Shown here: piece after piece, positions 58,606 through 64,000 of the stretch
Position numbering within the stretch: position 1 is the stretch's first letter
How the letters are laid out: each line of letters opens with the position of its first letter
Source: Fonsecaea monophora
Taxonomy: Eukaryota > Ascomycota > Eurotiomycetes > Chaetothyriales > Herpotrichiellaceae
Assembly (NCBI RefSeq): GCF_001642475.1
Contig: NW_019173962.1
Location: 62,001-126,000 of the forward strand
Direction: 5' to 3'
DNA length: 64,000 nt
Position numbers and translations under genes: made by a program
Notes under the pieces: model-generated
The model's input: only the letters and a program-made list of their open reading frames with translations
The model's database searches: none
What the model was told of the DNA's origin: nothing

Positions 58606-60820
58606 TTAGACTTGGAATAGAATATCCCATTTACATCTCGGACCACCAATAATGGAATCGACCGGAAGTTCAGCGTTCTGCCCCTGACCAAAAACTGATC
58701 TGATAGTGCGTGGCGACGCATCTTCGAAGGCGAATGTTAGGGGCGCAGCAGGCCGTGTTCCACACATCTCCCGGCTGCCTGTGGCCGAGAAGTGGTTAAT
58801 CCGTCGCGCAAGAGGTCCGCGAAAGAATGCTAACTTTCGCAAGCCTTTGCTTGTAAAATATTGTTGAACAATTCGAAAGATATGCCTATTCACACCTTTG
58901 TCTTGGGTCGGAAGATCAAGGCATCCTTTGACGGTACAATCCCACAGTTGCACCCTGTAGAGAGGGGTCTGACACCTCCTCCTTGAAATCCTCCGATGCG
59001 AATGATTCTGCACAATGGCTACAGGTCATTTAGTTTGGAGCCACTAAAGATTGGGAGCAATGTACTTACCCACTGCGCCGAGGGGCCGAAGGGACAACTC
59101 TGTAGATCCAAGGTATCCTGCAAAGTCGGACTCGAATCATAGGGGAACGCCAGGTAGTTGAGACCTGCTTGTGTACTTCGTTTGTCGGTGATGAATGCTT
59201 CCACCGGCCGGATGAGGTCGCGCTCATCTTTGAGACCAGCCCGTTTGTTATTGATAGACCGAGTGTTTTCAATCTTGATAATCTTCCTGGCAATCAAATA
59301 TGCCGTGCAACTAGTCCAGTTGTTCTCAACCACACGCAGACCGTTGAGGTGTTTCAAGGCCGCCAGACGAGTGCCTGGATCCCGGCATTTGGTAGCCGTG
59401 AGAAATAGAGGGGGAATATATCCCATGTGGTACTCGAGATTTCCCAGTCCGGAGAAGAACTTGGTCGACTCGTCCCTAGCCCAAGTCTCGGCAAAAGCGT
59501 CGTACTTGTCCACTATCCACTTGAATTCCTCCGTGTATTGTTCGTAGACGCTCTCCTGCTTGCTCGACGACACTCGAAGCATCACCAACAGCATGGTGTA
59601 GTGGACTCGGAGCAGCTGCAGGGCCAGACCGTATCGTTGCCTCTGAGCATCGTTCCGACTCGACTCGAACGTTTCAAAGTGCCTCCGCCAGGACTCCAGC
59701 AACATTTCCACTTGATCCGGTGGGGATGGTCTCCACTGAGATCTTCTGTAGTCCATCATTCTTGCAATATGGTGGCCAATACCATCCAAGGCATGATGGG
59801 CTCTGTGGATGATGGTGAAATGGTCGACCCACGGCAGTTCCGCGCTGCTGTTGATGAGCGTTGTACATGCGCACTCGTTGATAGGAAGATCGGCCATGCC
59901 GTATGTGGGCGCTTTGTCAATGTAGGCTAGAAAGATGGGGGCTATGGCTTGAATGATCAGCTTTGCACCAGACGAAAGCTGAAAGTCAGAAGTTCGAGTA
60001 GATTTGACCCATTCATCGATAATGTTCAGGCCAGCCTGTATATGCCGTAGTCCAGGTAGGACTGAACCTTTCATGAATTCACAACAGGCGAATAAAAGAC
60101 AAGCCATCAAAACGCTCTCGATCTGGGGAGACGAGCAGGTGGCTTGGATAGCCTTGGTGTAATGAGTCTGATACACCGAGTTCTTTTCGAGAGGGACACC
60201 TGCAAGGGCGGACGCCTCGACGACAGATGAGGTAGCAAGCAGCATGTGCTTGACAGCAGGTTGGGCAACACCAATTTTTGGTAACAGCTCAGCCCAGAAA
60301 GAGTGACCTGGTGATAGAAATGAGTCTCAAAGCAAGACTAGCGGTGATGGGGACGTACCGAAGTAAGAGGAAAAGATGGGAGCGGCTTGTTCGACCCAAA
60401 ATTGAAAAGAACGCCTATCCTCGGAATCGCCAATAGGTGTAAGAGGAGAAATAAATTGAAAAATGGCCATGGATGTTGTGTTGTTCTTGTTATTGGTGGT
60501 GGTGGTGGTGTCTTCTTTGACTTCAGACGCCTTTCGAGGTTTGAACAACCATGTCTGCGGAGGTTGATAGCCTTCGCATTTGCGCAAAGAGTCGGTACAT
60601 TGTCGACAGGCAGGTTTCCCCTCGTCACATTTTATTCGACGTTTCTGTTCGCACCAGAAGAGTTAGAATATCATCAAGACCACCCAGTATGTGTCGGTGG
60701 GAGCCGAAGTGGTGAACCACGCATCGTCCGGTAAGGCGAAATTAGAGGTCTACATACCCTACAGGTCATACACCCCGTTTTCACCTTCTGATGTGGTCGT
60801 TTCGCGCGCCCTTGAGCCAT
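58606..60820 (-). CDS. Zn2Cys6 (C6) fungal transcription factor
   Basis: Exons 60820-60758, 60644-60359, 60307-59070 and probably 59007-58606 give about 662 aa. The zinc cluster is split by the first intron: MAQGRAKRPHQKVKTGCMTC plus R in exon 1, then KRRIKCDEGKPACRQC in exon 2. The ligands are C17, C20, C27, C33, C36 and C43 (CX2CX6CX5CX2CX6C). The GCxxC(R/K)KRRIKCDE form and the intron position are common in fungal regulators of this class. The middle matches the fungal_trans_2 type: FWVEQAAPIFSSYFGHSFW, AELLPKIGVAQPAVKHMLLA, LFACCEFMKGSVLPGLRHIQ and AGLNIIDEWVK. The exon 4 acceptor is uncertain, since two AGs fit. The chosen one yields HSHRRISRRRCQTPLYRVQL. A nuclear regulator is expected, target unknown. 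Confidence 0.9.
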
Positions 60821-62871
60821 AGTGCCATAGCAGGATGTCGAGGAAGTTGTCGAAGAGTTGCAAGAAGGGGAGAAATGGACACCGAGTGCACGGACGCGAC
60901 GATATAACTTGTTGGTCAGAGGTTGCAGAGGTGGAAGAGGTGGAAAGGGAAGTTCCGCAGTTCAACAGAATGAATTGTGCCTTGTGCCTGTCGGGCTAGT
61001 GCAATAATAATTACAATTAGAGCCACCAAAGCGACCCAGAGTCACCTAGAGCCACCGAAGTGCCACCCAAGTGCCACCCATGAGCCCTACCCAGCTACCC
61101 AGACACCTAGGGTGCGAGGTACTTGTACTCGATCAGGAGTTGGTCGGCACTGGGGGGCAACTGGGGGGAGGGGGGCACAGAGGCCACTGAGTGCCATTGA
61201 ACCCACTAGTCACTCGCTATCGCCTGGCGCGTCTAATAACCAGAAACCCTGGGGGAGTTGCCGATCTGATCTTCCAGGTGCTTTTGGCTGCTTTTGGCTT
61301 GTGTATCCGCTACCCGTTGTCCTCTTTGGGCTGTAAAGATTGCTCTCGTAGATGATGGCAAAAGACATGGTTTTTCACTCTCTACTGCCATATTCCTTTC
61401 TTTGACTAATCCTCATCGTGTCTAAGCTTTGGGATTTGCGAATCCTTTGTCGTCTCGACTGGCTCTGTGCATCGACCTATCCCTCCTCGATACTCGGGGC
61501 TTGATGACCGATGGAGGAGGATGTGCCGGACAGGGAACAAGGAAGAGAGAGAGAGGAACCCCGGGGGGACCCACGACTCTCCCTACACATGTACCTGGGT
61601 GCAAATGGGGTTTTGATCAAGCGAACACAATCGATGCCAGATGATGCATGCTTACACATCTCCAAGACTCCGTACAGTGTAATTCCTCTTTACTTCATTG
61701 GGCTGAGAATATAGGCCACAAGTTTCTTCTCAAAGCCCACAGGGTGTCTGATGTGCAAAGCCAAGTTGCCAGGTCCCGGCATTTTGAATCAATGCCAACA
61801 CCCCCGTACAGATTGGTACCGTAACATCGACATGGCCAGAGCAAATCGAGTTGATGCTGGGCATTGCGCCAGGTTCTAACGAAATGGGGATCCCCAGGAG
61901 GATGGAGGAAGCGGGACGCTGCAAGGGGGACCAGTGGACCAGTGGGCCAGTGGACAAGCGGCACCACCAGTGGACCAGTTGGTGCCAGGGCCTAGAATTA
62001 TTACATATTCATGCCTACCTAGGCTGGTCTGAGATGGCCCCTAACGCTCCTCAGGCTCCTAGGGTTTCTAGGGCTACTAGATAGCCTATGGGACTCTTTT
62101 GGATGACCCTTCTCGTACAAGGCGCATACTGTTTCTTGGGGTCCATCTCTTTGCTCCTCACAGACTCGTAGGTACTTGTAGCTACACCATGTACCGAGTA
62201 CTTGGCGTCATCAAGGCTGTGCCCTCTTGATCTTCCGGATTCCGAAGTCCAGTTTGCCCTATCTGTGGATGTTCAACAACATACTGAAATCTAAGGTTGG
62301 CATACCCACGGCGGCACGCAGCGGACATCGGGCCTAAGAACAGGTCCGGCATCTCGTAGGCAGGTGAGGGCAATCGGAAGCGCACGAGGCCAGGGAGATT
62401 GTGATTTGCCTCGGGCACAGGATCGAGTAGCCAGAATGGGGACCGGAGAGTATCTAGGGACACTGCAATTCGTAGGGTACGGAGGACAAAAAAAAGTTTA
62501 GTGACAGCGTACGTCGACCTTTCTCCCAAAAGGTTAGAGAATGATGATGCGCTTCATCCCACAACATGGACTACCGAGTACATATTTTCAGAACTTGGGC
62601 CAAATGCTGGTGACTAGTGCTGAAGCGAGGCAAGCAGGGTGTGGTGAAGTGAGGTGAGGGGAGCGGCAAAACCGTCATCGCTGCCCTTGCTTGTCCTACG
62701 CTGCCCTGCGCTTTTTTCACTTCATGCCACAGTGTTCGCAACCACTTTTCACCTCACAATATCCTACAATCACCTCAATGCCCTCATCTATGGGACACAG
62801 GTTTCTACACCACCACCTGGTTCCGTGAGATACACTAGCGCGCTCTTTTTTGCCTTCCAGCACCTCCCGAA
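60821..62871. other. 2.0-kb divergent intergenic spacer
   Basis: Lies between the divergent Zn2Cys6 gene and the PDI gene. It contains imperfect GCCACC-type repeats (61019-61085), a GGACCAGT array (61928-61980) and TACCGAGTAC copies at 62192-62201 and 62572-62581. No gene is seen. Confidence 0.5.
61928..61980. repeat. imperfect GGACCAGT tandem repeat
   Basis: About five degenerate copies of GGACCAGT/GGGCCAGT in 53 bases. Confidence 0.7.
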
Positions 62872-64000
62872 ATGCCTACACCAACGCCGCTCACGTTGCT
62901 GGTCCTCGCGTTGACTTGCCTGATCAATGTACATGCTCTTTACAGCAAGTCATCTCCAGTGCTTCAAGTCACAGCAAAGACATACGACTCTCTGATTGCA
63001 CAATCTAACCATACCTCTGTACGAATCCCCCGCCCTTGCCTCCCATTCCACTGGCCGAAGCTCAGCTGATTGACCCTCATTGTCAGATTGTCGAGTTCTA
63101 CGCCCCATGGTGTGGCCATTGCCAAAACCTCAAACCTGCATACGAGAAGGCGGCAAAGAATCTAGCTGGCCTAGCCAAGGTCGCGGCCGTCGACTGCGAT
63201 GATGATGCCAACAAGCCTTTCTGTGGTCAGATGGGTATTCAAGGCTTTCCAACGCTAAAGCTCGTCAGACCGGGTTCAAAGCCAGGTCGTCCTATTGTCG
63301 AGGACTATATGGGTCCCAGGTCTACAAAGGGCATTGTGGATGCGGTCAAGGACAAAATTCCAAATCATGTCAAAAGACTGTCGGGTGACACGTTGGACAA
63401 GTGGTTGAACGCCGAAGATGTTCCGGCAAAAGCTCTTGTATTCACGGATAAAGGTACAACCAGTCCCTTGGTCAAGAGTTTGGCCATCGATTTCCTCGGC
63501 AGCATCACCTTCGCCCAGGTCCGGGACAAGGCTACCGCTGAGAAGTATGGCGTCGTCGAATTTCCTGCGATTCGACTGATCCCTTCTCATGGCGCGACTC
63601 CTGTTCCGTACGACGGCGAGATCAATAGAGACTCTCTGGTACGCTTTTTCAGCCAGGTTGCTCCGCCAAACCCCGACCCAGCACCGAAGAACACAAAGCC
63701 AGCCAAGTCCACAGGCAAAAAGTCCAAGCCATCATCATCAGCTTCGGCCGCATTCTCCAGAGCGTCAGCAGCCCATAAATCCTCCGACTTCGAAGAGCAT
63801 ATCAAGGGCTCTAGCACCATCGTACTTGACGATGACACTCCTACCGAGTCTCCTCTACCGATTGTCGAAGTGGACGAAAAGCCAATGATTGTTCCAGATG
63901 CCATCACGCCGATTCCCACTCTCTCAACCGAGGCAGAGGTAGAGGCCGCTTGTATGATGCCAAGAAGCGGCAACTGCATACTGGTGCTCCTCGCCGATCC
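62872..64000 (+). CDS. ER protein disulfide isomerase (Mpd1/P5-like), 3' partial
   Basis: Exon 1 (62872-63018) encodes a signal peptide, MPTPTPLTLLVLALTCLINV, followed by LYSKSSPVLQVTAKTYDSLI. After a 68-nt intron, exon 2 (63087 onward) is open to the window end, so the C-terminus is missing. The thioredoxin active site is intact: FYAPWCGHCQNLKPAYEKAA (CGHC), then VDCDDDANKPFCGQMGIQGF and the cis-proline FPTLKLV. A second, CXXC-less thioredoxin-like segment follows (ALVFTDKGTTSPLVKSLAID, GVVEFPAIRLIPS). A Lys/Ser/Pro-rich linker then leads to a further domain that begins EAACMMPRSGNCILVLLAD near the edge. The enzyme forms and rearranges disulfide bonds in secretory proteins in the ER lumen. 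The retention signal is not visible. Confidence 0.93.

Overview
The window is nuclear DNA of a filamentous ascomycete (Pezizomycotina). Genes are interrupted by short introns (about 44-120 nt) with GTAAGT/GTATGT donors and CTAAC/CTGAC-like branch sites. Typically fungal families are present: Zn2Cys6 and other fungal transcription factors, a cytochrome b5-fused soluble fumarate reductase, a secreted asparaginase, and fungal-only CorA-like proteins. No bacterial operons, tRNA, rRNA or CRISPR were seen. The species cannot be fixed from the sequence alone.

Layout: 1-3650 (+) 5'-truncated Ste20/GCK-like kinase; 5357-6905 (+) secreted asparaginase-like protein with an altered active-site loop; 8082-10082 (-) phosphate-type MFS permease; about 10.1-14.8 kb gene-free; 14792-15394 (-) Cia2/MIP18; 18179-21051 (+) Zn2Cys6 regulator; 22352-23041 (-) TRAPP subunit Trs23, whose ATG appears to be split by an intron; 23292-23878 (-) a decayed gene; 24569-25539 (+) Rpn10 facing 26316-26693 (-) Cdc26; 27270-27665 (+) a small psq/CENP-B-type DNA-binding protein; 28528-34535 (-) a ten-exon gene for a protein of about 1,794 aa ending in a CorA-like membrane domain; 35361-36085 (+) GNAT acetyltransferase; 36323-36694 (-) small unknown protein; 38018-38944 (-) TFIIS; 39753-41879 (-) fumarate reductase; 44033-45070 (-) NAD(P)-dependent reductase; 46711-48743 (+) fungal transcription factor without a zinc cluster; 49120-50234 (-) cyclophilin H; 50606-51805 (-) unknown basic, low-complexity protein; 52734-53762 (+) GPALPP-domain protein; 53.8-58.6 kb gene-free and rich in low-complexity sequence; 58606-60820 (-) Zn2Cys6 regulator; 62872-64000 (+) 3'-truncated ER protein disulfide isomerase.

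Most genes are independent housekeeping or regulatory units, and there is no biosynthetic cluster. Themes that recur are protein turnover and folding (Rpn10, Cdc26, cyclophilin H, PDI) and transcription (TFIIS and three fungal regulators). The spacers carry a recurring 10-mer, TACCTCGTAC, at nine sites, none inside a called gene, plus a sister motif TACCGAGTAC. The points most worth a second look are the split start codon of TRS23, the giant CorA-tailed protein with a probable 13-nt microexon, the isolated transposase-type DNA-binding gene, the asparaginase-like protein lacking the TGGT signature, and the intergenic 10-mer family.
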